A DNA stretch of 64,000 nt, from assembly GCF_003217775.1 (NCBI RefSeq), contig NZ_QJVJ01000003.1:616836-680835 (forward strand), read 5' to 3'. Position 1 is the first letter of the stretch. Every line of letters starts with the position of its first letter. The position numbers were made by a program, and so were the translations under genes. The stretch is from Paenibacillus flagellatus (GTDB lineage Bacteria; Bacillota; Bacilli; Paenibacillales; NBRC-103111). Shown here one piece after another: positions 1 through 8,626 of the stretch. A model generated the notes under the pieces. It was not told the DNA's origin, made no database searches, and saw only the letters and a program-made list of their open reading frames with translations.

Positions 1-210
1 GCTAAGCGTCTCCGCCGGGTTCGGAGGAATGACGAGCACGTATTGGTCGGGCTTCTCTTCGACCGCCTTCAGTTCGATATGGTCGGGAATGTCGATGCCG
101 AACGCTTCCCGGATCGCCCCTTTCGGATCGTCCAGCAGCTTCTGCTTGAACACCGGATCTCCCCATGCTTTCTCGATAATTTGCTGTTTCAGCTGTTGTT
201 CCGCCGACAT
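1..210 (-). CDS. NHLP-type RiPP precursor peptide, C-terminus outside window
   Basis: The 70 residues visible match the nitrile-hydratase-like leader peptide (NHLP, TIGR03793-type) of ribosomally made, modified peptides. Seen: start MSAEQQLKQQIIEKAW, then a leader hallmark DPVFKQKLLDDP at 18-29, the IPDHIELKAVEE strand at 41-52, and the closing QYVLVIPPNP at 56-65, where family members usually read LHLVLPPxP before a Gly-Gly-like cleavage site. The metal-binding CTLCSCY motif of true nitrile hydratase alpha chains is absent so far. ATG at 210 has a GGAAAGGGTG ribosome site. It is the last visible gene of an operon after an isoprenoid-synthase-like and a methyltransferase gene. The core peptide lies beyond base 1, so the product class is unknown. 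Confidence 0.85.
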   Translation of the reverse strand, partial: MSAEQQLKQQIIEKAWGDPVFKQKLLDDPKGAIREAFGIDIPDHIELKAVEEKPDQYVLVIPPNPAETLS

Positions 211-278
211 GCCGTTCACCCTTTCCAAAGATTGGATAAGCCCATCGACCTAAGTGTAGCATGAACGGCCGACCAAAT

Positions 279-1226
279 CTACGAGGAAAAGGCATTTTTC
301 GACAGCCAATAGGAAAATCCTCCCGCCTGGAGCGCTTTCTTCTGGCGCTCGATCGATTCGGCGGCTTCGCGGACGGTTCGCACGATCGATTCGTGGAAGG
401 CGGCGAGCGGCGCGATGCGAAGCTCCGACTCGAGCAGCCGCGCATGGTTCTCCTCCGCGATGGCCGCATACCGGGTCAGACCGCCTTTCGCGTACAGCGT
501 TTGCTTCACGTCTTCCTCGGTTAGCGCGGCGTCGTGCGAAAGGCCTCGCTCCCGGCGAACGAGCGCCAACAGAACGTTGCCGCAGCCTCCTCCTTCCCGG
601 AGGTCTTCGCGCCAATCCGCCCGGTCGTCGGCCATTTGCAGCGTAACGAGCACGCAATCGACGAGCGCCGATACGCCCTCGATCCGATCGCCGCGACCTC
701 CTAACAGAAGCGCCGCCGCGGAGGCGAGCTTGACCGGGCTCGCTTTGTGCGCGATTCGCGCCGGCCGCTCGAAGAAGTCGTCCCGCTTACCTTCGTTCGC
801 TACGGCGTCCGCCCATTCGGTCGCATACGTTTCGTAGCACGACCAGAAAGGCGAAGTCGAGTCGAACATGGCGCGATACCGCCCCTCCGCCTGCAGCCGG
901 AACAATTGGCCGAGCGCCAGCGTCTCCTTCCATCTTCCCGGAACCGTATCCATCAAATCGTCCAACACGAAATAATGCAGCATGACGAACACGTTCGCCA
1001 AGGCGATTCGCCGGCATGCCGCTTCGTCGATGCCGGCAGCGTCCTTCAGCCAATACGGCAGCAGGTAGCAGATGTAGTTTTTCGTGCTGCCTTCCCGGAG
1101 CGGGTGGAACGACTGCAAATACGCCAGCCCGTCGCCCGCGAGCGGCGATGGAAACGTTCCGATTCGCGCTTCCGCCTCGGCGAACACGATGGCGAGCTCC
1201 GTCTCGTAATCGGTAAACCAGTTCAT
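279..1226 (-). CDS. Class I isoprenoid-synthase-like protein in RiPP operon
   Basis: A 315-residue, mostly helical protein without signal peptide. Two aspartate-rich motifs stand out: DDLMD at 89-93 and DDRAD (followed by WRED) at 200-204. Paired DDxxD motifs about 110 residues apart coordinate magnesium and diphosphate in trans-prenyltransferases, squalene/phytoene synthases and class I terpene synthases; the length also fits. I cannot name a closer family. Its ATG overlaps the TGA of the upstream methyltransferase (ATGA), so translation is coupled, and the NHLP precursor follows after 68 bases. Inference: it prenylates, or makes a terpenoid for, the peptide product. An alternative is a catalytically unrelated helical protein in which the motifs are coincidental. 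Confidence 0.7.
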   Translation of the reverse strand: MNWFTDYETELAIVFAEAEARIGTFPSPLAGDGLAYLQSFHPLREGSTKNYICYLLPYWLKDAAGIDEAACRRIALANVFVMLHYFVLDDLMDTVPGRWKETLALGQLFRLQAEGRYRAMFDSTSPFWSCYETYATEWADAVANEGKRDDFFERPARIAHKASPVKLASAAALLLGGRGDRIEGVSALVDCVLVTLQMADDRADWREDLREGGGCGNVLLALVRRERGLSHDAALTEEDVKQTLYAKGGLTRYAAIAEENHARLLESELRIAPLAAFHESIVRTVREAAESIERQKKALQAGGFSYWLSKNAFSS

Positions 1227-2035
1227 GCCGTCCGCTCCCCCTCTCCTTCTCCCTTTCCCGATTCGTCGCCTTTTCGTCGCGCGAAAACGGCTCCGAACAT
1301 CGGGATCCGTTGATCGCTCGCCGGGTCGTCCTCCCAGTCGAGCAGCTCGCGCTCCCGCTCGGCCGATATCGGTTCCCCCGTCATATATTCCGTGGCGAGC
1401 CGCATGTAATCCCTCAGCAGCCGCTTCGTATCGGGCTTGTCCGCCCGGACCTCGTACCGCTCCACCCGCAGCCGCTCGAAGCCGTACGGCTCGAGCGCCA
1501 GCCGGAGTGCGTCCGGCAGCGGCACGAACGATCGCGGCCCCCTCAGCGTCCGGCGCGCCCGCTTGTACAGCGCGGTGAACAACGGCAGCCGATCGTCGCC
1601 GCAATACCGGTCGTCGTCGAAATCGATGACGACCAGCTCGGATCGCTCGCGTGTCCGCTCCGCCAACCAGTGCCCCCAATGGTCCCGGTCGGGCAGATGC
1701 AGCACGACGAGCCGGGCGAGTATCGTGTCGTACGTTTCATCGCCCGTCAGCACATCGTAGCCGCCATGCAGGAAGCGAGCGGCTTGCGCCAGCGAGGGGG
1801 CGTCCTTCGCCTTGCGCAGCAGCCGCTCCTCCGGATCGATCCCGGTCAGCCCGAGTCCCGGATAGGCCGCGGCAAGCCGCCCCAAATACGCGCCGTTGCC
1901 GCAGCCGATGTCGAGCAGGCTGTCGCGGCCCCCTTCAAAACGGCGGAAGAACAGCTCCGCTTCTTTGCCGAAAAAAAGCTCGGCCGTCACGTTAAGCATC
2001 CGGTCCAGCCGTTCGATTTTCCAGTCCGTATCCAT
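1223..2035 (-). CDS. Class I SAM-dependent methyltransferase, first gene of RiPP operon
   Basis: A 270-residue cytosolic protein with the SAM-binding motif I LLDIGCGNG at 40-48, the acidic residue after the second strand (GIDPEE, 65-70), and a post-motif LARLVVLHLPD that resembles the motif IV region of small-molecule methyltransferases. The ATG at 2035 was chosen because GGGAGGGG lies just upstream; longer readings run through the murC terminator. It is the promoter-proximal gene of an operon with the isoprenoid-synthase-like gene (ATGA overlap) and the NHLP precursor. Substrate unknown; modification of the peptide or of an isoprenoid intermediate is an inference from context. Confidence 0.85.
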   Translation of the reverse strand: MDTDWKIERLDRMLNVTAELFFGKEAELFFRRFEGGRDSLLDIGCGNGAYLGRLAAAYPGLGLTGIDPEERLLRKAKDAPSLAQAARFLHGGYDVLTGDETYDTILARLVVLHLPDRDHWGHWLAERTRERSELVVIDFDDDRYCGDDRLPLFTALYKRARRTLRGPRSFVPLPDALRLALEPYGFERLRVERYEVRADKPDTKRLLRDYMRLATEYMTGEPISAERERELLDWEDDPASDQRIPMFGAVFARRKGDESGKGEGEGERTA

Positions 2036-2077
2036 GGTTCGCCCCCTCCCATCGCGTGCCGTCTGTCGACTTTTTCC

Positions 2078-2083
2078 ATTATA
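2078..2083 (-). promoter_or_regulatory. Candidate -10 box of the RiPP operon
   Basis: A perfect TATAAT on the minus strand, 43 bases upstream of the methyltransferase ATG and just downstream of the murC terminator. The hexamer 17 bases upstream (ATTTTG) is a poor -35, so a consensus sigma-A promoter is not assured. Confidence 0.4.
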
Positions 2084-2100
2084 GCACGCCCGGCGACAAC

Positions 2101-2133
2101 CAAAATCCCCTTCGTTCGCTCGGAACGAAGGGG
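2101..2133 (-). terminator. murC terminator
   Basis: Perfect 10-bp stem CCCCTTCGTT/AACGAAGGGG (2107-2116 and 2124-2133) with a 7-base loop, followed on the minus strand by ATTTTG. It separates murC from the RiPP operon, which therefore needs its own promoter. Confidence 0.8.
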
Positions 2134-2175
2134 ATGCTTGCTTCCAAGATGCCGGTTCGCTCGAGGAGGTCCTCC

Positions 2176-3471
2176 TCAAGCCCGCTCGTACCATGTCTGA
2201 TACTTCTGGATATCGCCGGCGCCCATGAACAGCAGGACGCAGTCGGAATAGCCGTTCAGCTGGTCGATGCTGTTCTCCGCGATATACCGGGATTCCGGGA
2301 TTTTCTCGATCAGCCGTTCGATCGTAACGCCGCCCGATTGCTCCCGGGCGGAGCCGAATATGCTGCATAAGTATACTTCATCCGAACCGGACAACGATTC
2401 GGCGAACTCGTCGAGGAACGTTTCGAGCCGCGAATACGTATGAGGCTGGAAGACGGAGACGACTTTTTTGCCCGGATATTTGGAACGTACCGCATCCAGC
2501 GTCGCCGCAATTTCGGTCGGATGGTGGGCGTAATCGTCGATCAAAATGTTGCCGCGCACGTTTTTCTCCGAAAACCGGCGCTTGACGCCCCCGAACGTGG
2601 CAAGCCGCCGTTTCACGTCATCGATATTCAAATCCTCGAGCACGGCCGCTCCGATGACGGCGAGCGCGTTCAGCACGCTATGCCGCCCGTAAGCCGCCAC
2701 GGTGAAGGCGCCGAGCGGATTGCCGTGCAGATGGACGTCGAACGTCATCCCTTCCGGACCCGACCGGACATGATCGGCGCGCAGCGCATTATGGTCGCCG
2801 AAGCCGTAATGGAGCACCGGTACGCCCGGCTTCAGCTTCCGGACTTGCGGATCGTCGCCGCAGGCGATCAGATGCTTGCGGACGCGGTTCGCCATCTCCT
2901 GAAACGCCCGGGTGACGTCGTCCAGCCCCGTGAAATAGTCCGGATGGTCGAAATCGATGTTCGTAATGATCGCATAATCCGGCTCGTACGCCAAAAAATG
3001 CCGGCGGTATTCGCAGCTTTCGAAGATGAAATATTTGCTGCCCGGCACGCCGGAGCCGGTTCCGTCACCGATCAAATACGAGGTCGGGTGCAGGCCGCTG
3101 AACGTATGCGCGAGCATGCCGGTCGTGGACGTTTTGCCGTGCGCGCCGGTTACGGCGAAACTCGTGAAGCGGCGAAGCCAGTCACCGAGAAAATGGTGGT
3201 ACCGCTCGACCGCGACGCCGCGTTCCGCATACCGGACGATTTCCGGATGGTCGTCCTTGAACGCGTTCGACGCGATGACTCTCGTCCCGTTGGCCGCAAC
3301 CTCGTCGTCGCCGAACCGGAATAGCGGGATGCCCCGCTGCTCCAACGGCTTTTGCGTAAAAAATTCGGTTTCCACGTCCGATCCTTGAACGGGATGTCCC
3401 GTATCATGCAGAACTTGCGCCAAAGCGCTCATCCCGGCACCCTTAATGCCTATGAAGTGAAACTTATCCAT
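2176..3471 (-). CDS. murC: UDP-N-acetylmuramate--L-alanine ligase MurC
   Basis: Adds L-alanine to UDP-N-acetylmuramate in the cytoplasm, the first amino acid step of the peptidoglycan stem peptide, using ATP. The 431-residue protein opens with the Rossmann-like FIGIKGAGMSALA (6-18), has the Mur ligase ATP loop GAHGKTSTT at 109-117, the central NIDFDHPDYF motif and the C-terminal DDYAHHPTE motif with the two histidines typical of MurC. The length is normal for a Bacillus-group MurC. ATG at 3471 is preceded by GGGGAGGT. Single gene closed by its own terminator. Confidence 0.97.
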   Translation of the reverse strand: MDKFHFIGIKGAGMSALAQVLHDTGHPVQGSDVETEFFTQKPLEQRGIPLFRFGDDEVAANGTRVIASNAFKDDHPEIVRYAERGVAVERYHHFLGDWLRRFTSFAVTGAHGKTSTTGMLAHTFSGLHPTSYLIGDGTGSGVPGSKYFIFESCEYRRHFLAYEPDYAIITNIDFDHPDYFTGLDDVTRAFQEMANRVRKHLIACGDDPQVRKLKPGVPVLHYGFGDHNALRADHVRSGPEGMTFDVHLHGNPLGAFTVAAYGRHSVLNALAVIGAAVLEDLNIDDVKRRLATFGGVKRRFSEKNVRGNILIDDYAHHPTEIAATLDAVRSKYPGKKVVSVFQPHTYSRLETFLDEFAESLSGSDEVYLCSIFGSAREQSGGVTIERLIEKIPESRYIAENSIDQLNGYSDCVLLFMGAGDIQKYQTWYERA

Positions 3472-3716
3472 AAGGATACCTCCCCGCTTTCGTTATGGAG
3501 CCTTACTCGACCTGACGTACTTCCCATTATATGATAGCGAATCCGTTCTGTGCTCCCGCCTATGTACGGGACGGCGGAGAAGCGGTATTATTGTCAGCTT
3601 TCCCCATTTCGGCTCGACGTATAGCCCCGGCACCCGTCGGAATTTCGTATAATTCGGACCGGATATTGGAATGTTAGTTTCGTATTGCCGATTTTGGACG
3701 AAAGGAGGGATGATCC

Positions 3717-3938
3717 GTGGCCAAGCCTGACGACCGTTCCGACAACGTCGAGAAGCTGCAAGAGATGGTGCAGGACACGATCGGCAACCTGGAGGAAGCC
3801 GAAAGCTATTTGGACGAGCATGCGGACGAAATTTCCGCAACGGAAAAAAGCGACATCGAAGCGAAAAACGAACGCCGCCGCGAAAGCATCTCCGGTTTCC
3901 GTTCGGAAATCCGGGACGAAGCGAACGCCGGCGAGTGA
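3717..3938 (+). CDS. tlp: Small acid-soluble spore protein Tlp
   Basis: A 73-residue charged protein that matches the Tlp family of minor SASPs of the forespore: N-terminal KPDDRSDNVEKLQEMVQ (3-19) and C-terminal KNERRRESISGF (49-60) are the conserved blocks. Tlp proteins are made in the forespore under sigma-G and degraded at germination. GTG at 3717 is used because AAAGGAGGG sits 8 bases upstream and family members begin at this point. No clear sigma-G promoter could be assigned upstream, although a TATAAT-like sequence is present at 3648-3653. Closed by a hairpin terminator. Confidence 0.93.
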   Translation: MAKPDDRSDNVEKLQEMVQDTIGNLEEAESYLDEHADEISATEKSDIEAKNERRRESISGFRSEIRDEANAGE

Positions 3939-3970
3939 CGGTTTCGCCGAGATCGGCCGCCAAGCGGAGC

Positions 3971-4006
3971 AAAAGCCCTTTTCAGCCGAAGCTGAATCGG
4001 GCTTTT
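3971..4006. terminator. Bidirectional terminator between tlp and rnz
   Basis: AAAAGCCC...TTCAGC-CGAA-GCTGAA...GGGCTTTT forms a long hairpin with A/T tracts on both sides, serving the convergent tlp and rnz genes. Confidence 0.85.
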
Positions 4007-4030
4007 CGCCTTGGACGCGTCGATTTTCGG

Positions 4031-4960
4031 CTACTCCGCAGAGGCGGAAATCGGAAAGCTCGCGTGATCTTTCGCGATCGCCGTGCGCGGAAAATGCTCC
4101 TGCGCCTCGAGCAGCAGCTTGGCGGCTTCGTCCTCATGGTATCGCGAGCTGATATGGGTCAGGATAAGACGTTTCGCGCCCGCTTCCTTCGCGGAGAGAG
4201 CCGCATCCTTGGCCGTGGAATGATAATAGGCTTCGGCAAGAGACGCGAGCGACGAGTCGAACGTCGCCTCGTGCACGACCGCATCCGCTCCCCGCGACAG
4301 CCGGACGGCCGCTTCGCACCGCCGCGTATCGCCGAGTACGGTGACGACTTTGCCCGGAATCGGCTCGCCGATGCACGATCGGCCGTCGACGACCGTGCCG
4401 TCCGGCAGCGTCACCGTCTCTCCCCGCTTGATCCGGCCGAACAGCGGCCCCGGCGGGACGCCGAGCGCCTTCAGCTTCGCCGCGTCGAGCTTGCCCGGTT
4501 TATCCTTTTCGACGATCCGGTAGCCGAAGCTGTCGATCCGGTGATCCAGCTTGGCGCAGACGACCTCGAACTGATCGTCCTCGAAGACGGTCCCTTCCTT
4601 CGTTTCGCGATAGATCAGCTCGTAGGACAGATGCGCCTGACTGTACCGCAGGACGGGCTCGAGCAGCTGCTCGAGCCCGGCTGGTCCGAAGAGCGTCACC
4701 GGCGTCGTCCCGCCTTGATTGGACCGGCTCGTCAGCAAGCCGGGCAGCCCGTAAATATGATCGCCGTGCAAATGCGTGATGAACAGAAACTCGAGCCGGC
4801 TCGCCTTGAGCGGGGATCGCAGCATTTGGTGCTGCGTCCCTTCGCCGCAGTCGAACAGCCACATCGTGCCGCGTTCGTCGTACAGCGTCAGCGCGATCGA
4901 CGTCACGTTCCGTTCTTTCGAGGGCATTCCCGCCCCCGTGCCGAGAAAATAAAGCTCCAT
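4031..4960 (-). CDS. rnz: Ribonuclease Z
   Basis: Endonuclease that removes the 3' trailer of tRNA precursors. The 309-residue protein carries the beta-lactamase-fold zinc motif THLHGDHIYG (62-71, HxHxDH at 63-68), the N-terminal LGTGAGMPSKERN signature, and later HEATFDSSL and THISSRY segments that supply the remaining metal ligands. The length agrees with Bacillus RNase Z (about 307). ATG at 4960 has GGAAGGAG upstream. It lies 19 bases after metH and is probably cotranscribed with it. Confidence 0.97.
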   Translation of the reverse strand: MELYFLGTGAGMPSKERNVTSIALTLYDERGTMWLFDCGEGTQHQMLRSPLKASRLEFLFITHLHGDHIYGLPGLLTSRSNQGGTTPVTLFGPAGLEQLLEPVLRYSQAHLSYELIYRETKEGTVFEDDQFEVVCAKLDHRIDSFGYRIVEKDKPGKLDAAKLKALGVPPGPLFGRIKRGETVTLPDGTVVDGRSCIGEPIPGKVVTVLGDTRRCEAAVRLSRGADAVVHEATFDSSLASLAEAYYHSTAKDAALSAKEAGAKRLILTHISSRYHEDEAAKLLLEAQEHFPRTAIAKDHASFPISASAE

Positions 4961-4979
4961 GCGACTCCTTCCGCCGGAT

Positions 4980-7900
4980 TTACGCTTTGTCTACGTTGAA
5001 ATAACGCGCCTCCGGATGCGAGAACACCATCGCCGAGACGGACGCCTCCGGCTCCATCATGAATCCTTCCGTCAGTTCCACACCGATGTCTTGCGGCTTC
5101 ATCAGCCGGAACAACGGCTCTTGGTCTTCCAGGTTCGGGCACGCCGGGTAGCCGAACGACACGCGGATGCCCTGATACCGGGCTCCCCATCGCTGCTGCA
5201 TCGTCAGCTCCGGCGAATCCGGGAACCCCCACATATCGCGCATCATATGATGCACCCGCTCGGCGAACCCTTCGGCAAGCTCGATCGCGAACGCTTGTAG
5301 CGCGTGGGAGCGCAAGTAGTCGCCGTTGTCCTTCATCGCCTCCGCTCTTGCCCGGATCCCCTGTCCGGCCGTCACGACGAGGAAGCCGATATAATCCATC
5401 GTTCCGCTCGACACCGATTTGACGAAGTCGGCCAAGCAAAGGAACGGCTCCACATCCTGGCGCGGGAACGAAAACCGGTGCAGAACTTCGGTCGGTTCGT
5501 CGGGGTTGTAGATGATAATGTCGTTGCCGTCCGATTGGGCCGGGAAGAAGCGGTACATGCCGTGCGCCTGGATCAGCCCTTCCGCCCTCGCCTCCGCGAA
5601 CAGGCCGTCGATCGTTTCCTTGAGCTGGACCGCCTTCGGGTCCTTCTCCTCGAGCAGCTTCTCGACTTTGCCGCGCAAGCCGAGATGGTGGCCGAGCAGC
5701 GTCTGCATGTTGACGTAAGGGTAAATATGGTCGATCGGATAATCCCTTAGCACATGTCTTTCCATATCCGGCGGGATATATACGGGCGCCTCCTGCGAGA
5801 CGGACGATTTGGCCGCTCGGGTCAGCTTCACTTCATCCGTCGGCTTGCCGGATTCCATGACGACGGAATCCATGCTTTCGCGCAGCTCCTGGATCAGCTT
5901 CTGGCGCTGCTCGGCGTCGCTCAGCTTGTTGGCGATATCGAGGCCGTCCATCGCGTCCTTCGCGTACAGCACCATGCCGTCGTATTCCGGCGCGATCCGC
6001 GTTTTCGTAAACTTCCGCGTCAGCGCCGCGCCTCCGACGAGAATCGGCACCTCGATGCCGGCCGCCCGCAAGTCCTGTGCGGTGACGACCATCTGCTGGG
6101 CCGACTTGACGAGAAGTCCGGACAGGCCGATCGCGTCCGGCTTTTCTTTGCGGTACGCCTCGATCAGCTGCTCCGGCGGCACTTTAATGCCCAGATTGAC
6201 GATTTGGTAGCCGTTGTTCGACAAGATGATCTCGACCAAGTTTTTGCCGATGTCGTGCACGTCGCCCTTGACGGTGGCGAGCAAAATTTTGCCCTTCACC
6301 GCGCTCTCGGAACGCTCCATGAATTGTTCGAGAAACGCGACCGACGCCTTCATCACCTCGGCGCTTTGCAGCACCTCGGCCACGATCAGCTCGTTGTTGT
6401 TGAACAAGCGGCCGACTTCCTCCATCCCTCTCATGAGCGGTCCGTTAATGATTTCGAGCGGCGCATATTTTTGGAGAGCCTGTTCGAGATCGGGGATAAG
6501 TCCTTCCTTCGTCCCTTCCACGACGTACGAAGCGAGCCGCTCCTCGAGCGTCAAGTTCGAAGCTTTCTCCTTCTTCTCGACCTTCTTCGTCCGGAAGAAG
6601 GCGACGAATTCGGCCAGCGTCTCGTCGCTCGTCTCGTAAATGAGCGCTTCCGCCAGCTTCCGCTCCTGTTCCGGGATGGAGGCGTAGCGCTCCAGCTTCT
6701 CCGTATTGACGATGGCGTAATCGAGCCCGGCTTTCGTGCAATGATACAGGAAGACGGCGTTCAGCACCTCGCGCCCCGCTTCGGGCAAGCCGAACGATAC
6801 GTTGGAGAGGCCGAGAATCGTCTGGCATTCCGGCATCGCCTCCTTGATCAGGCGGATACCCTCGATCGTCTCGGGCGCGGAGCCGATATACTGCTCGTCG
6901 CCGGTGCCGACCGGGAAGACGAGCGGGTCGAAGATCAAGTCGCGCGGATCGAGGCCGTACTTGTTCACTAGCAGGTCGTACGACCGCTTCGCCACTTCGA
7001 GCTTGTCTTGGCGCGTAATCGCCTGTCCGCGCTCGTCGATCGTGCCGACGACGACGGCCGCGCCGTATTGATGAATGAGCGGGACGACCTTCTCGAACTT
7101 CTCCTCGCCGTCCTCCAGGTTGATCGAGTTGATGATCGCTTTGCCCTGCGAATATTTCAGACCGAGCTCGAGCGCCTTCGGATCGGTCGTATCGAGGACG
7201 AGCGGCACCTTCACTTTTTTGACGACCTGCTGCAAAAACTGCTCCAGATCGGCCGCCTCGTCGCGATCCGGGTCCTGCAGACAGACGTCGATGACGTGTG
7301 CGCCGCCTTTCACTTGCGCGCGGGCGATTTCCGAAGCTTCCTCGAACTTTCCTTCGGCGATCAACCGTTTGAATTTGCGGGAGCCCAGAACATTCGTTCG
7401 CTCCCCGACCATATACGGCCGGTTTTCCGGCTCGATGTACACCGTTTCGATGCCGGAAACGGCCGGCGGGTGGTCGCCCTTCATCTCTCTCGGCTTGTAC
7501 GCCCGCATCGTTTCGGCGATTGCCCGGATATGATCCGGCGTCGTGCCGCAGCAGCCGCCCGCGATGTTGAGCCAGCCTTGCTCGGCGAAGCCGCCCAGCT
7601 TTTTCGCAAGCGAAGCCGGGGATTCGTGGTAATGGCCGTTCTCGTCCGGAAGTCCCGCGTTCGGGTAGCAGCTGACCGCCGTTCCGGCGATCGCGGACAG
7701 CGAACGGATATGGTCTTTCATGAATTCCGGGCCGGTCGCGCAGTTCAGCCCGATCGATACCGGCTTCAAATGCTCGAGCGAAATGTAGAACGATTCGATG
7801 TTTTGCCCCGCAAGCGTCGTGCCCATCGGCTCGATCGTGCCGGATATCATGATCGGCAGCGTAACGCCGGTCGTCTCGAACGCTTTGCGGATGCCGATGC

Positions 7901-8420
7901 TTCCCGCTTTTACGTTCAGCGTATCTTGCGACGTCTCGAGCAGCAGCGCGTCCACGCCGCCTTCGATCAGGGCGACCGCCTGCTCGTAATAACTATCGAT
8001 CAGCTCGTCGAACGTCACGCCGCCGGTCACGGACAACGTTTTCGTCGTCGGGCCCATGGCGCCCGCCACATAGCGGGGCCAGTCCGGCGTCGAATATTTG
8101 TTCGCCGCCTCCACCGCCAGCCGGGCCGCCGCGAGGTTCAGCTCGCGGGACCGTTCCGGTATATCGTACTCGGCCAGCACGACGCTCGTCGCGCCGAACG
8201 TATTCGTTTCCAATAGATCGGCGCCGGCTTCCAAATACGCCTCGTGAATTTTCGAGATAACGTCCGGACGCGTCACCGCCAAAATCTCGTTGCATCCTTC
8301 CAGCTCTTCGCCGCCGAAGTCGTCGGCCGTCAAGTTTTCCTGCTGGAGCATCGTGCCCATCGCTCCGTCGAGAATCAATATTTTTTGTCGAAGCCGTTCC
8401 GCCAAAGCCGGTTTTTGCAT
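4980..8420 (-). CDS. metH: Cobalamin-dependent methionine synthase MetH
   Basis: Transfers a methyl group from 5-methyltetrahydrofolate through cobalamin to homocysteine. The 1146-residue protein has the four standard modules in order: homocysteine/zinc domain (GLNCATGPEF and GGCCGTTPDH supply cysteines), pterin-binding domain (NVLGSRKF onward), cobalamin cap and B12 domain (GDVHDIGKN, with the cobalt-ligand histidine, and later GLSGLLVKS), and the C-terminal AdoMet reactivation domain (RVSFGYPACPNLEDQ). The ATG at 8420 is chosen because AAGGGGTGG precedes it; an ATG 36 bases upstream has no ribosome site. I looked for an S-box riboswitch in the upstream 200 bases and saw none. Confidence 0.97.
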   Translation of the reverse strand: MQKPALAERLRQKILILDGAMGTMLQQENLTADDFGGEELEGCNEILAVTRPDVISKIHEAYLEAGADLLETNTFGATSVVLAEYDIPERSRELNLAAARLAVEAANKYSTPDWPRYVAGAMGPTTKTLSVTGGVTFDELIDSYYEQAVALIEGGVDALLLETSQDTLNVKAGSIGIRKAFETTGVTLPIMISGTIEPMGTTLAGQNIESFYISLEHLKPVSIGLNCATGPEFMKDHIRSLSAIAGTAVSCYPNAGLPDENGHYHESPASLAKKLGGFAEQGWLNIAGGCCGTTPDHIRAIAETMRAYKPREMKGDHPPAVSGIETVYIEPENRPYMVGERTNVLGSRKFKRLIAEGKFEEASEIARAQVKGGAHVIDVCLQDPDRDEAADLEQFLQQVVKKVKVPLVLDTTDPKALELGLKYSQGKAIINSINLEDGEEKFEKVVPLIHQYGAAVVVGTIDERGQAITRQDKLEVAKRSYDLLVNKYGLDPRDLIFDPLVFPVGTGDEQYIGSAPETIEGIRLIKEAMPECQTILGLSNVSFGLPEAGREVLNAVFLYHCTKAGLDYAIVNTEKLERYASIPEQERKLAEALIYETSDETLAEFVAFFRTKKVEKKEKASNLTLEERLASYVVEGTKEGLIPDLEQALQKYAPLEIINGPLMRGMEEVGRLFNNNELIVAEVLQSAEVMKASVAFLEQFMERSESAVKGKILLATVKGDVHDIGKNLVEIILSNNGYQIVNLGIKVPPEQLIEAYRKEKPDAIGLSGLLVKSAQQMVVTAQDLRAAGIEVPILVGGAALTRKFTKTRIAPEYDGMVLYAKDAMDGLDIANKLSDAEQRQKLIQELRESMDSVVMESGKPTDEVKLTRAAKSSVSQEAPVYIPPDMERHVLRDYPIDHIYPYVNMQTLLGHHLGLRGKVEKLLEEKDPKAVQLKETIDGLFAEARAEGLIQAHGMYRFFPAQSDGNDIIIYNPDEPTEVLHRFSFPRQDVEPFLCLADFVKSVSSGTMDYIGFLVVTAGQGIRARAEAMKDNGDYLRSHALQAFAIELAEGFAERVHHMMRDMWGFPDSPELTMQQRWGARYQGIRVSFGYPACPNLEDQEPLFRLMKPQDIGVELTEGFMMEPEASVSAMVFSHPEARYFNVDKA

Positions 8421-8551
8421 TCGGTCCACCCCTTGTTCGCGTTGCCGTCTTTTCATTTTAAATCATAGTCTACCAGAAACCGCCGGTTTTCGAAAGCGAT
8501 ATAATATCTAGTTTTCTTATCGGAATTCATTATTTTATTTATGCCGATCCA

Positions 8552-8580
8552 TCGACACGGGGTCTTTTTTCGCATATAAT
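8552..8580 (+). promoter_or_regulatory. Sigma-A promoter of mtnD
   Basis: TCGACA (8552-8557), a 17-base spacer and a perfect TATAAT (8575-8580), about 47 bases ahead of the mtnD ATG. Confidence 0.75.
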
Positions 8581-8626
8581 ACAATTTAACTGGCATTTAT
8601 CCATATCCGGAAAGAGGGAATAACCG

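Noticed and set aside
1..210. Nitrile hydratase alpha subunit
   Set aside because: The visible part ends in the leader-type LVIPPNP and lies in a biosynthetic operon; no metal-site motif and no beta subunit nearby.
3648..3653. Sigma-A or sigma-G promoter for tlp
   Set aside because: TATAAT is present but no matching -35 for either sigma factor at the right spacing.
8421..8456. Longer MetH N-terminus from the ATG at 8456
   Set aside because: No ribosome site there, and the added residues are not part of the family; ATG at 8420 has AAGGGGTGG.
8421..8626. S-box (SAM) riboswitch upstream of metH
   Set aside because: None of the conserved S-box core sequences was found on the minus strand.
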